Shown here piece after piece: positions 34,801-45,640 of a stretch of DNA of 64,000 bases (positions within the stretch are counted from its first letter, which is position 1; each line of letters begins with the position of its first letter). A model generated the notes under the pieces. It was not told the DNA's origin, did not search any database, and saw only the letters and a list, made by a program, of their open reading frames with translations. The translations under genes and the position numbers were made by a program. The DNA is taken from the NCBI RefSeq assembly GCF_048569485.1, contig NC_134357.1:478980163-479044162 (forward strand), given 5' to 3'. The DNA is from Anomaloglossus baeobatrachus. Taxonomy: Eukaryota; Chordata; Amphibia; Anura; Aromobatidae.

Positions 34801-37587
34801 CCACTGCCTACTCTCTCCCCCCCCCACTGCCTACTCTCTCCCCCCCCCACTGCCTACTCTCTCCCCCCCCCACTGCCTACTCTCTCCCCCCCACTGCCTA
34901 CTCTCTCTCCCCCCCACTGCCTACTCTCTCCCCCCCCCACTGCCTACTCTCTCCCCCCCCACTGCCTACTCTCTCCCCCCCCACTGCCTACTCTCTCCCC
35001 CCCCACTGCCTACTCTCTCCCCCCCCACTGCCTACTCTCTCCCCCCCCACTGCCTACTCTCTCCCCCCCCCCACTGCCTACTCTCTCCCCCCCCACTGCC
35101 TACTCTCTCCCCCCCACTGCCTACTCTCCCCCCCCCCCCCACTGCCTACTCTCCCCCCCCCCCCACTGCCTACTCTCCCCCCCCACTGCCTACTCTTCCC
35201 CCCCACTGCCTACTCTTCCCCCCACTGCCTACTCTTCCCCCCACTGCCTACTCTCCCCCCCCACTGCCTACTCCCCCCCCCCACTGCCTACTCTCCCCCC
35301 CCCCCACTGCCTACTCTCCCCCCCCCCCCACTGCCTACTCTCCCCCCCCCACCTACTCTCCCCCCCCACTGCCTACTCTCCCCCCCACTGCCTACTCTCC
35401 CCCCCACTGCCTACTCTCCCCCCCACTGCCTACTCTCCCCCCCCCCACTGCCTACTCTCCCCCCCCCCCACTGCCTACTCTCCCCCCCCCACCTACTCTC
35501 CCCCCCCACTGCCTACTCTCCCCCCCACTGCCTACTCTCCCCCCCACTGCCTACTCTCCCCCCCACTGCCTACTCTCCCCCCCACTGCGTACTCTCCTCC
35601 CCCACTGCCTACTCTCCCCCCCCACTGCCTACTCTCCCCCCCACTGCCTACTCTCCCCCCACTGCCTACTCTCCCCCCCCCCACTGCCTACTCTCCCTCC
35701 CCACTGCCTACTCTTCCCCCCACTGCCTACTCTCCCCCCCCACTGCCTACTCTCCCCCCCCACTGCCTACTCTCCCCCCCCACTGCCTACTCTCCCCCCC
35801 CACTGCCTACTCTCCCCCCCCACTGCCTACTCTCCCCCCCCACTGCCTACTCTCCCCCCCCACTGCCTACTCTCCCCCCCCACTGCCTACTCTCCCCCCC
35901 CACTGCCTACTCTCCCCCCCACTGCCTACTCTCCCCCCCCACTGCCTACTCTCCCCCCCCCACTGCCTACTCTCCCCCCCACTGCCTACTCTCCCCCCCA
36001 CTGCCTACTCTCCCCCCCACTGCCTACTCTCCCCCCCACTGCCTACTCTCCTCCCCCACTGCCTACTCTCCCCCCCCACTGCCTACTCTCCTCCCCCACT
36101 GCCTACTCTCCTCCCCCACTGCCTACTCTCCTCCCCCCCACTGCCTACTCTCCTCCCCCCCCACTGCCTACTCTCCTCCCCCCCCGCCTACTCTCCCCCC
36201 CCACTGCCTACTCCTCCCCCCCCACTGCCTACTCCTCCCCCCCCACTGCCTACTCCTCCCCCCCCACTGCCTACTCCTCCCCCCCCCACTGCCTACTCCT
36301 CCCCCCCCCACTGCCTACTCCTCCCCCCCCACTGCCTACTCTCTCCCCCCCCCACTGCCTACTCTCTCCCCCCCCCCACTGCCTACTCTCTCCCCCCCCA
36401 CTGCCTACTCTCTCCCCCCCCCCACTGCCTACTCTCTCCCCCCCCCACTGCCTACTCTCTCCCCCCCCACTGCCTACTCTCTCCCCCCCCCCACTGCCTA
36501 CTCTCTCCCCCCCCACTGCCTACTCTCTCCCCCCCCCACTGCCTACTCTCTCCCCCCCACTGCCTACTCTCCCCCCCCACTGCCTACTCTCCCCCTCCCC
36601 CCCACTGCCTACTCTCTCTCCCCCCCACTGCCTACTCTCTCTCCCCCCCACTGCCTACTCTCTCTCCCCCCCACTGCCTACTCTCTCCCCCCCCACTGCC
36701 TACTCTCTCCCCCCCACTGCCTACTCTCTCCCCCCCCACTGCCTACTCTCTCCCCCCCCCCCACTGCCTACTCTCTCTCTCCCTCCCCCCCACTGCCTAC
36801 TCTCTCTCTCCCTCCCCCCCACTGCCTATTCTCTCTCTCCCTCCCCCCCACTGCCTACTCTGCCCGCCCCCCCCACTGCCTAATCTGCCCGCTCCCCCCC
36901 TCCCCCCCTCCCCCTCTCTCCGCTCACCCGAAACCCCTTCCTACCCCCCCTCCTGCGTATGCTCACATCGAGCCTCCGCTCCTCGCTGCTCTGTACTGTG
37001 ATCGCTGACTGGACAGGCTCCCGGGGGCACAGGTCTAAGGTGTGTGCATGCGGCTGGAAGCGGTATTCGTGACGTAACATCTGTAGTGCAGTGCTGCTCA
37101 GGCTATAGATCACCCCTCTTCACCGCATGTCACCTCGGACCTCTGATCCTGGCCGGCAGCACAATATATGGGAGCACGAGATAGTGGGGCATTGGAATGC
37201 AGTGCTGCGCGGGATACAGTGGAGCACTATGCAGCTGGCCTTAGTGATACTTTAGACATATTAGGATCACTTTGCGGCCACCAACAAAATGGCTCTGCAC
37301 TGTGCTCCTGAACTTCATCTTCCCTTATCCTTTTGGAAACACCCAGATTGGGAGGGGGAGGGGTGACATCACACAAAGGAGAGCAGATTCTTATGCTGCA
37401 GTTATGTGAGCTAGTTCTACAGCAGGATTTCAGCAGCTGCTCCCCCTAGTGTTTGAGTAGAAAATATCAACCTTTTTTTTCTCAATTAAAAACAAATAAT
37501 ATTATTTAAACATAACATTAAAACAATACTTTAATTTTTTTCAATAACTGAAAAAATATAATTTTTTTTTTTTACAACACCTTCCCT
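31842..37587. mobile_element. Kolobok-like TTAA element with a giant internal minisatellite
   Basis: The left end aggtaaggtgtcgcgg matches the reverse complement of the right end caacaccttccct, and TTAA lies at 31838-31841 and 37588-37591. Between them are about 450 bp and 650 bp of ordinary sequence at the two sides and a 4.6-kb C-run minisatellite in the middle. No transposase was seen. The ends are shorter and more diverged than in the other Kolobok copies, so the assignment is good but not certain. Confidence 0.75.
32297..36897. repeat. C-run minisatellite, about 4.6 kb
   Basis: More than 200 units of about 17-24 bp: a run of 6-12 C, then actgcctactctctc or close variants (actgcctactcctcc, actgcttactctctc, aactgcctactctctc, ctgcctactcttcc). 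Variants occur in blocks. Some blocks are themselves duplicated: the rare 'cacactgcttactctc' unit recurs with an offset of about 0.7 kb (near 32939 and 33641), and 'cccacctactctcc' recurs with an offset of about 140 bp (35351 and 35491). Frames stay open for over 1,500 codons only because of the repeat. Confidence 0.97.
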
Positions 37588-37599
37588 TTAACTACAAAC

Positions 37600-37917
37600 A
37601 TGCAATGGTGATGTTTCCAATCTCAAACAATTTGAGACAAGAGGCAACAGCGATGTGTTTTTACTCTCCAAACAAAAAAATGTCTATCTCAATATCTTGT
37701 CATGTGGTTTTGAGCATCAATTACAGCTGACATCGCCGCCTCCTGCTGGTCACAAGTGGAGTTATTGTCTGCTGAAGCATGGCATCCCACTCTTCTTGAA
37801 GGGCGGCCCTCAGGTCATTGAGGATCTGGGGTACAGTGTTACAAACCTATACAAAGCAACTCTGCTGATTCCATAGGTTTTCTATGAGATTCAAGTCTGG
37901 AGAAACCACTCCATTTG
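37600..37917 (-). pseudogene. Tc1-like transposase C-terminal fragment, cut by the assembly gap
   Basis: On the minus strand, 37855-37915 reads VSPDLNLIENLWNQQSCFV and then a stop, i.e. the block around the final catalytic Glu of a Tc1-type transposase. Downstream (towards 37600) decayed tail sequence continues, with a reading such as RRVGCHASADNN in another frame. The rest of the gene would lie across the gap and is not seen beyond it. Confidence 0.8.
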
Positions 37918-38117
37918 NNNNNNNNNNNNNNNNNNNNNNNNNNNNNNNNNNNNNNNNNNNNNNNNNNNNNNNNNNNNNNNNNNNNNNNNNNNNNNNNNNN
38001 NNNNNNNNNNNNNNNNNNNNNNNNNNNNNNNNNNNNNNNNNNNNNNNNNNNNNNNNNNNNNNNNNNNNNNNNNNNNNNNNNNNNNNNNNNNNNNNNNNNN
38101 NNNNNNNNNNNNNNNNN
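37918..38117. other. Assembly gap (200 N)
   Basis: Exactly 200 undetermined bases, so probably a placeholder of arbitrary size. Sequence on the left is Tc1-like and on the right is family B. Confidence 1.
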
Positions 38118-38293
38118 CCGAGCGGTGATGTGGCCGTACTGGGTGCGAGCGACGGGCTTTTGTAATGGGGAGTAAAAATAATATTTAAAAAGGGGAGAAA
38201 TAAAATAAATAAAACAAACTTTGTGATGCCAGTTGGGATGTTCGGCTGTGATATGGCCGGGCACTGCTGAAGATCCCCAGTTGTTAGGTGTTA

Positions 38294-39732
38294 GGCTGCT
38301 TTCACACTACGTTTTTTTTTAACATGTGTCATGAACGTTTTTTTTAACGCAAAAACGGATCCAGTGCAAATGCGTTTTCATTCAATGCCTTTGCAATGGA
38401 CTCGCGTCAACATGCGGTCACATGCGTTTGCGTGCGTTATAGTGAGGATCCAGCGACTTGCAGTTTTTTAACTTTTTTCAAAAACGCTACTTGTAGCGTT
38501 TTTGAGCTGCGTCCAAATACTGCAAGTCGCTGGATCCTGACTATACTGCACGCAAACGTATATGAACGCTGGCATGCTGATAGAGAGGATCCTGCTTGCT
38601 CTACTGAGCATGCCCAGAAACCAGCCTCGGGTGATCAGTCTCTCTCTCTCCCCCCCCCCTCTCTCTTCTCCCCCCTCTCTCCCCCCCTCTCTCTTCTCCC
38701 CCCTCTCTCCCCCCCCTCTCTCTTCTCCCCCCCCTCTCTCTCCCCCTCTCTTCCCCCCCCCCCTCTCTTCCCCCCCTCTCTCTTCCCCCCCTCTCTCTTC
38801 CCCCCCTCTCTCTTCCCCCCCTCTCTTCCCCCCTCTCTCTCTCCCCTCCCTCTCTCTTCCCCCCTCTCTTCCCCCCCTCTCTTCCCCCCTCTCTCTTCCC
38901 CCCTCTCTCTCCCCCTCTCTCCCCCTCTCTCCCCTCTCTCCCCCCCTCTGTCTCCCCCCCCTCTGTCTCCCCCCCTCTGTCTCCCCCCTCTCTCTCCCCC
39001 CCTCTCTCTCCCCCCCTCTCTCCCCCCCCCCTCTCTCTCCCCCCCTCTCTCTCCCCCCCCTCTCTCTCCCCCCCTCTCTCTCCCCCCCTCTCTCTCCCCC
39101 CCCCTCTCTCCCCCCCCCTCTCTCTCCCCCCCCTCGCTCTCCCCCCCCCTCGCTCCTCCCCCCCCTCGCTCCTCCCCCCCTCGCTCCTCCCCCCCTCGCT
39201 CCTCCCCCCCCTCGCTCCTCCCCCCCCCTCGCTCTCCCCCCCCTCGCTTTCCCCCCCCTCGCTTTCCCCCCCCCTCGCTCTCCCCCCCCTCGCTCTCCCC
39301 CCCCTCGCTCTCCCCCCCCCTCGCTCTCCCCCCCCCTCGCTCCCCCCCCTCTCTCTCTCCCCCCCTCTCTGTCTCCCCCCCTCTCTCTCTCCCCCCCCTC
39401 TCTGTCTCCCCCCCTCTCTCTCTCCCCCCCTCTCTCTCTCCCCCCCCCCTCTCTCGTAACCAATGTAAATATCGGGTATCCAAGCAAGTTACCCGATGTT
39501 TACCTTGATTACGAGCCTCCGCAGCTGTCGGATGTCGGCTCCCAGTGTTTAACGTTCACTTCCCCTCACTCCCGATCACATGACTCCAATGCCCACCCAT
39601 AAACTTAAAGTGACAGGATCCTGCAAAATAACACGTGTTTGAATGCGTTTTTTCTTTGCAAAAACAGGATCTGCTTTTGCAGCAAAAAAACGTTCATGAC
39701 GCATGTTAAAAAAATGTAGTGTGAAAGCAGCC
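38294..39732. mobile_element. PIF/Harbinger-type non-autonomous element, TTA target duplication
   Basis: The ends ggctgctttcacactacg and tagtgtgaaagcagcc are perfect inverted repeats at the tips; TTA flanks at 38291-38293 and 39733-39735. Subterminal 'aacatgtgtcatgaacgttt' pairs with 'cgttcatgacgcatgtt'. The interior holds a palindrome ('cttgcagttttttaac' region against 'aaatactgcaagtcgctgga') and a CT-rich array. No transposase. Confidence 0.9.
38638..39452. repeat. CT-rich polypyrimidine array inside the Harbinger element
   Basis: About 0.8 kb of C5-9 runs alternating with tctctc, with local variants tcttc, tctgtc and tcgct that cluster in blocks (the tcgct type at about 39133-39340). The strand asymmetry is total: almost no purines on the + strand. 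Predicted Pro/Ser/Leu- or Arg/Gly/Glu-rich peptides are artefacts. Confidence 0.97.
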
Positions 39733-40560
39733 TTAATGCACAGTGCAAGAGGGTTGTCCTCTTGCCCCCCCCAACTAGGTCTGGTTCCTGGGATGTAAGG
39801 TCGGGATGGCGCAGCAGATAATTAATTCAGATAGACAGGACAGGAGCTCTGCATTGTGTTATCGCAGCATACAATGATGGGAGTACTTCCTGCCCTGATG
39901 AGAGTTGGCTTCTCTGCTGTATTGGTGATAGTGTATTCTTCCTGCCACTATTTTCCTACCTGGGAATAGGTATCTTGGTAACCTGGGATTTCCAAGATGA
40001 GAACAATCTGGATTTTTAGTCCTGAAGGAAAACTCTCTACTTCTTTTAGAAGTTTCCAGACTCACGTGCACTGTGCTCCCAGGAAATTCACTGCTCCTCC
40101 TAAAAAGGCTAATAGCAGTCTCTGTTTGCCACTAAACTTGAAAGTACTGGTGACCTAGGGACTGATACCCTGGCTCTCTAGAGATTTAAGCAGTTACAGG
40201 ACCGTCTCCATGTTACACTCCTCTCTTCACACACCAACTAACTGAATTTACCTCAGACCTAAGCTTCTCCCCTCTCTCCTTCTAGGGCTCTCACTCAAGC
40301 ATTGGTTTTATCTCAAGTGAACAACCCCAGTAAGGGAGTTTATGAAAATGTGTGTTTGTGGTGAACAGCAGAGGACACCAAATCTTATTAAGGCTAACCA
40401 TACATGTTATACAGATGGAAATGCACGTGTAGTTATTATTTGTGGCAACTAGGCACAGGGCGCCACACACCCACTTACATGGCATGTGTGGAAATAGTTG
40501 TGCCATGTGATCTGCTGCACCTTGTGACCAGTGTATCATTTTCTGTTTTTTCCCTATTAG

Positions 40561-40614
40561 GCCACCACGGGACTTGGACTCGAAAGCGTGCATCCTGATA
40601 CGGAAGGAGAAAAG
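40561..40614 (+). CDS. map2k6: MAP2K6 exon (N-terminal segment), probable
   Basis: After the first base, the exon reads PPRDLDSKACILIRKEK. The first eleven residues are identical to human MAP2K6 residues 29-39 (PPRDLDSKACI). A strong acceptor precedes it, with a pyrimidine tract and tag at 40545-40560; a fair donor, aaag|gtctgt, follows. MAP2K6 is a dual-specificity kinase that activates p38 MAP kinases; this segment lies just before the kinase domain. Anomaly: the exon is 54 nt and enters with one base of a split codon, so it leaves two extra bases, whereas the next exon (48451) starts in phase 0. The tail also reads GEK in a second frame, as other frogs would have before NFEVK. A missing base in the A run at 40610-40613, or a different donor, would explain it. 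Identity is firm; the exact 3' end is not. Confidence 0.85.
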
Positions 40615-41230
40615 GTCTGTTCTTTTATGAGAAATATTCACGTTTTACAGTTTATGCATAGGTGCTATTTACATAAAATTAGGGTTTGTTCACACATCAC
40701 TTTTTTGCCTCGAAAACACAACATTTTTGTGTCTCAGCAAAGTGAATGAGATGTCTGAAATCTATTACCTTTTTTCCTTGCACCGTGTCAGTACTTTCAG
40801 CGGTTTTCACCCAAGCTAATGAATAGGGGGAAAAAATGTATACAAAAAGTGCATTGCTCCCGGTCTTTTTCTGGCCTAGACACATTTTTGATGCAGCTAA
40901 TACTCCGTGTGCGCTTAAACTTACAGTCTGTATTACACTCCAGAGCTGCATTCACAATTCTGAAGCCTTCAAAGCTGAATTCTCCTTACATATTAATCTG
41001 TTTCTTCTCTGCAATGTAGTAATTTTCTGCATTGCATAATTGGAGTAAAGAATATATACGAAGGTGTTTCCTCTGCATTCACGACCTTGTGATTTTCTAT
41101 CTTTGTGCTTTCAATTTTTCCTCCCCTTCTTCCCAGAGCCAAACTTTTTTCTTTTTTTTTTTTCCTTTTCTCCCCCTACTCCTGGGACAAATTGTACTTA
41201 GCTGAGTTATTTATTTATTTTTTGTTTTTA
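40615..41230 (+). other. MAP2K6 intron, start
   Basis: Mostly unique sequence. A single piece of the 97-bp satellite ('ctccagagctgcattcacaa') lies at 40939-40958 and a T-rich stretch at 41138-41165. No coding similarity. Confidence 0.6.
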
Positions 41231-41233
41231 ACT

Positions 41234-42058
41234 CAGGAGGAGTACAGGATAAGTAATGTAATGTATGTACACAGTGACTGCACCAGCAGAATAGTGAGTG
41301 CAGCTCTGGAGTATAATGCAGGATGTAACTCAGGAGGAGTACAGGATAAGTAATGTAATGTATGTATACAGTGACTGCACCAGCAGAATAGTGAGTGCAG
41401 CTCTGGAGTATAATGCAGGATGTAACTCAGGAGGAGTACAGGATAAGTAATGTATGTACACAGTGACTCCACCAGCAGAATAGTGAGTGCAGCTCTGGAG
41501 TATAATACAGGATGTAACTCAGGATCAGTACAGGATAAGTAATGTAATGTATGTACACAGTGACTGCACCAGCAGAATAGTGAGTGCAGCTCTGGAGTAT
41601 AATGCAGGATGTAACTCAGGAGGAGTACAGGATAAGTAATGTATGTACACAGTGACTCCACCAGCAGAATAGTGAGTGCAGCTCTGGAGTATAATACAGG
41701 ATGTAACTCAGGATCGGTACAGGATAAGTAATGTAATATATGTACACAGTGACTGCAAAAGCAAAATAGTGAGTGCAGCTCTTGACTATAATACAGGATG
41801 TAACTTAGGATCAGTACAGGATTAGTAATGTATGTACACAGTGACTGCACCAGCAGATTAGTGAGTGCAGCTCTGGAGTATAATACAGAATGTAACTCAG
41901 GATCAGTACAGGGTAAGTAATGTATGTACACAGTGAATCCACCAGCAGAATAGTGAGTGCAGCTCTGAAGTAGTATAATACAGGAGGTAAATCAGGATCA
42001 GTAATATCTGTACACAGTGACTGCACCAGCATAATAGTAAGTGCAGCTCTGAACTACA
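41234..42058 (-). repeat. 97-bp satellite array, opposite orientation
   Basis: These are reverse-complement copies of the unit in the 11.4-12.1 kb array: 'gtgactgcaccagcagaata', 'gtgagtgcagctctggagta', 'taactcaggatcagtacagg'. About nine units; several differ by the 'ggaggagtacagg' variant and by loss of 'taatg'. It lies within the intron between the two MAP2K6 exons. Confidence 0.95.
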
Positions 42059-42354
42059 GTAGTCTTTTTTGCTTTTGAGACCCCTTCATTCAATGATGTG
42101 GATTTTCTTCCTCACTTTATGTCTCCATTAAGAGCGGAAATGTGGATGTGGTGACTGAGCAGTTGAATGTGGTGTGCTCTATAAATAATAATAATAATAA
42201 TGTGGATGCAGCAGGTGTATATAGATGTATACTGTGGGCACTCTAGTGGATACAATATCCATGTGATCAGCTGGATCTCTCGGGCTGATGTATATTCAGT
42301 GATAGTTGATGTCTCGGTCTTGATTGTTGATCAAAGTTTCAGATAACTTCATTT
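42059..42354. other. Intronic sequence with a short (TAA)n run
   Basis: 'aataataataataataatg' at 42185-42203; nothing else recognised. Confidence 0.5.
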
Positions 42355-42357
42355 TAA

Positions 42358-42774
42358 AGCTGGTGTCACACATAACGACGACGACAACGACATCGCTGCA
42401 ACGTCACCATATTCTGTGACGTTGCAGCGACCTCAACAGCGACGTCGCTATGTGTGACACATAACAACGATCAGACCCCTGCTGCGAAATCGCTGCTCGC
42501 TCCTGAATGCTCCAGGTCATTTTTTGAACGCTGCTATCCCGCTGCGCCATGCTGATAAGCTGATAATCCTTTTGTTTGACACCGCAGCAGGGACGCTATG
42601 CTACGTCTGAAACCACACAACGACCGTCGACGTCGCTATGATCGCTACTCCGTCGCTGCTTTTTATAACATGTTTGACAGCTTACTAACGATCATCTATG
42701 GTCGCTGCTACGTCACAGAATATGGTGACGTTGCAGCGACGTCGTTGTCGTCGTCGTTATGTGTGACCCCAGCT
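42358..42774. mobile_element. Foldback Harbinger-type MITE, TAA target duplication
   Basis: The ends agctggtgtcacacataacg and cgttatgtgtgaccccagct are inverted repeats; TAA flanks at 42355-42357 and 42775-42777. The subterminal 'acgtcaccatattctgtgac' is itself a palindrome and appears in both arms. Length 417 bp; no coding capacity. Confidence 0.85.
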
Positions 42775-42777
42775 TAA

Positions 42778-43470
42778 CTTTGTGTCGACCTGATTACAGA
42801 AGCAAAACATGTCCTGAACAATTCCTGACAAACTCCATAGTTATTCCTGTCAGGCCTTTTTGTATTCACTATGCTGTGGTGTTACAGGCCCGGGGCTGGG
42901 GCATTTCTCTGGACTCTGGGTAGATCCTGCCGCGTCCTCCGTCGCCCACATATCTGTGCTGTACACTAGTCTTTCTCTCCTGACTTCGTTCTTGATGCTG
43001 CGCTCCCCGGCTAAGCCCCGATCCGCCGTCCTGTCAGGTGGAATGCCAGTAAACTTGTGGCACTGAAGTCTGCTACTCCTGTCCGTCACCGCCGCTGCAC
43101 GGCCAAAGTCCAAGGGAATAAGAATTGTTAGAAAATAACAAGGTTTACCTACAATCTCCTTGAAAGATGTAGAGGTTGTGTTGAAATTCGTTGGCCTTCG
43201 GCTGTACAAACCTTCTCCTATTGCCATAATTTGGTCTATATTTTGCCCTGAGATGGGTCCTTTGTGCTCCGCTGAGAGGATGCAATATGTATTGGGGTCC
43301 ATAAGGGTTTTTAACATGTATGTTCTCATTCACTGACAGCAATCCGAGATCTAAATTGTGAGAATTTGGAAACAAAAGTTGCTTTTTCTTTGTACATTGA
43401 ATAACATTTACTTTTTTGTATGAGTTGGGATAGTGGTAAAAAATTATTAAACCCCCTTCATGACCGATGA
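42778..43470. other. Intronic sequence, nothing recognised
   Basis: An open frame of 159 codons exists on the minus strand (42850-43329), but it resembles no known protein, lacks repeat signatures and sits inside the MAP2K6 intron. Confidence 0.45.
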
Positions 43471-45440
43471 CCTACTGGTATGTTGCTGGTATACCGCCCC
43501 TCGGCTGCGGCCACCGAGCCGCTCGGATCCGTGCTCGCGTTCTACGGGTGGTGGTTCGAGCCTCTCACGGACCCGGGGGGTCACATCGCTCTGCAAGGGG
43601 GTTGGCGTTACACACGGGGGATGTGGGTATTTGGTTTTGGGATGATTGTTCGTGACGCCACACACGGGTTGTGGTGATGGTGAACACCACCGCTGCGGTG
43701 AAGGTACAGGGACTTCCAGGAGCGGTGTAGTGGCGCAGCTAGGTGTTGACCCCTCTGTGGGTAGGGGATGTTGGTCCCGGGGCCCGGTTGGGCTGTGGGC
43801 AGGGGTGCAGGACGCAGTGTTGCGGTGCAGCGCGGTGCGGTGTCTGATGGCACTGTTGTACTCACGATTAAACCACACAGAGTCACTGGTAAACCAAACG
43901 GAGGAATGAACGGGGCCCGCAGCCGGCTGCAGCTTCCTAGTCGGGTTGGCAATGTCCGCCTTTCTCCTGTGCCTGGGCACTGGTAGTCCGCTCCCCGGCG
44001 TGTATGTGTCGTAGGAGCCCCTGTTACCCGCAGACGCTGGCCCTTGGATCTCTGGCCTCTGGCGGTGGCTACTATCCGGACGGATTGGGCTGTTGCCTTC
44101 AATCGGGACTTTGGTGGGAATGAACCCCTGAGGTCCAGACCGCAATCAGTTAAAGGCAACCTGTCAGCAGAAATTTCCCCTAAAACCTAACAGATTCCCC
44201 CTCTGCAGCTCCTGGGCTGCATTCTAGAAAGGTCCCTGTTATTATTGTGCCCCCTTTCTGACCAAAAAAAAGAGTTTATAAAGTGGTACCTTTTTGGCTT
44301 CGGATTCTATAAATGTGACACGGGGGCGGGCTGCCTGATGGCCGTTATTCTGCCCCCTGGTCCTGTATGCCGCCCCCATCGCTGATTTCCATACTTGTGG
44401 ACGCCGCCCACTGCTCCAGCCATCCCCGCGCATGCCCAGTGCCCATCTCTCGTGGATGAGCACTGTGCCCAGTGTCACCGCTGGAGACGTGCGCGCAGGG
44501 TTTAGATTATGGGCGGTGCTGTGATGTTTATTACCAAGCAGCCGCCCATAATCGCGGGACCGCGCTTTCCCCCTCGGCCTGCTTCGTTCTGCGCAAGCGC
44601 GCTGCTGCTGACCTCACGTCACCTCCTTCCCATCTTGCCCTGAGGCAGGAAATAGATGGGAAGGAGGTGACGTGGGGTCAGCAGCACCGCTCTTGCGCAG
44701 AATGAAGGACGCCGAGGGGGAAAGCGCGGTCACGCGATTATGGGCGGTTGCTTGATAATAAACATCACAGCACCGCCCATAATCTAAACCCTGCGCGCAC
44801 GTCACCAGCGGTGACACTGGGCACAGTGCTCATCCACGAGAGATGGGCACTGGGCATGCGCGGGGATGGCTGGAGCAGTGGGCGGCGTCCACAAGTATGG
44901 AAATCAGCGATGGGGGCGGCATACAGGACCAGGGGGCAGAATAACGGCCATCAGGCAGCCCGCCCCCGTGTCACATTTATAGAATCCGAAGCCAAAAAGG
45001 TACCACTTTATAAACTCTTTTTTTTGGTCAGAAAGGGGGCACAATAATAACAGGGACCTTTCTAGAATGCAGCCCAGGAGCTGCAGAGGGGGAATCTGTT
45101 AGGTTTTAGGGGAAATTTCTGCTGACAGGTTCCCTTTAATCTGACTATGGTGGTGGCTTACAGCCTAGTCGGGGTCTGAGTACCCTGCCTGGTGCTCTGG
45201 TATCCAGTTAGCTCCCCGGTTCGGTTCCAGCGGGCCACTACCCTGTCCCGGTCCCTTACGGTTCCGCTGGTCATATTCCCTGTCTCCTGCAGGCGGCCAC
45301 TGCCGTCTGCCTGCCTGACTGTTGCACTCCCTGTACTGCACTGACTGAACCGTCTATCTCTGTCTTCCTGCCTCAGGCCAGCAGACTCCTCGGGGGGCGT
45401 GTCTTTCCACCTGACTCCGCCCACCTGGTGTGCCTGTCCT
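43471..45440. repeat. Dispersed GC-rich repeat (family C), split by a foldback Kolobok element
   Basis: 43471-44149 and 45140-45440 form one GC-rich unit once the TTAA element at 44154-45135 is removed. It contains 'gtgacgccacacacgggttg' and 'gatggtgaacaccaccgctg', sequences I associate with common frog repeats. A related scrap lies at 46735-46850 ('gtgacctgtgacccctgggg'). Class unknown; it could be an old LTR-element part, but no coding sequence was seen. Confidence 0.55.
44154..45135. mobile_element. Kolobok/T2-type foldback element, almost entirely palindromic
   Basis: Ends aggcaacctgtcagcag and ctgctgacaggttccct; TTAA at 44150-44153 and 45136-45139. The left arm (44154-44640) and right arm (about 44655-45135) are near-perfect reverse complements over about 485 bp, with only a ~20-bp centre ('cttgccctgaggcaggaaat'). 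No coding capacity; paired open frames on both strands mirror the palindrome. Confidence 0.95.
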
Positions 45441-45640
45441 CCTTATGGAGACTTTGAAAGCCAGTCTGGCTGCTTTCAAGTAAGGGGACTTATAGCTGCC
45501 ATGCCCCTCTGCAAAATATTCAAATTGTCTCTCCAGGACTGGAGACAAACTCTAGCACAGCGCCACCTATTGGAAGTAGTGATCCTAAAAGTTAAATGTG
45601 GTTTTTAACAATCCTTTACATATAACTTAGGATATATATG

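Larger units (their letters stand above)
38118..40370 (-). repeat. Dispersed repeat family B, copy 2 (reversed, split by a Harbinger element)
   Basis: It aligns to the reverse complement of 29936-30790: 'cagttgggatgttcggctgt', 'gagggttgtcctcttgcc', 'ctggttcctggg', 'aggaccgtctccatgttaca', 'caaccccagtaagggag'. The Harbinger-type element at 38294-39732 interrupts it; copy 1 has the uninterrupted site. Confidence 0.78.

Noticed and set aside
32199-37008. Open frames of 1,400-1,600 codons encoding Pro/Ser/Leu/Tyr repeats
   Set aside because: They run through the C-run minisatellite in more than one frame and stop at its edges; the array itself explains the open frames.
38396-39602. Long Pro/Ser/Leu-rich and Arg/Gly/Glu-rich frames
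   Set aside because: Produced by the CT-rich array in the Harbinger element.
42850-43329. 159-codon minus-strand open frame
   Set aside because: No known protein similarity, no splice context, and it lies inside the MAP2K6 intron.
44472-45047. Paired open frames on opposite strands with matching peptides
   Set aside because: They are the two arms of the foldback Kolobok element read in mirror image.
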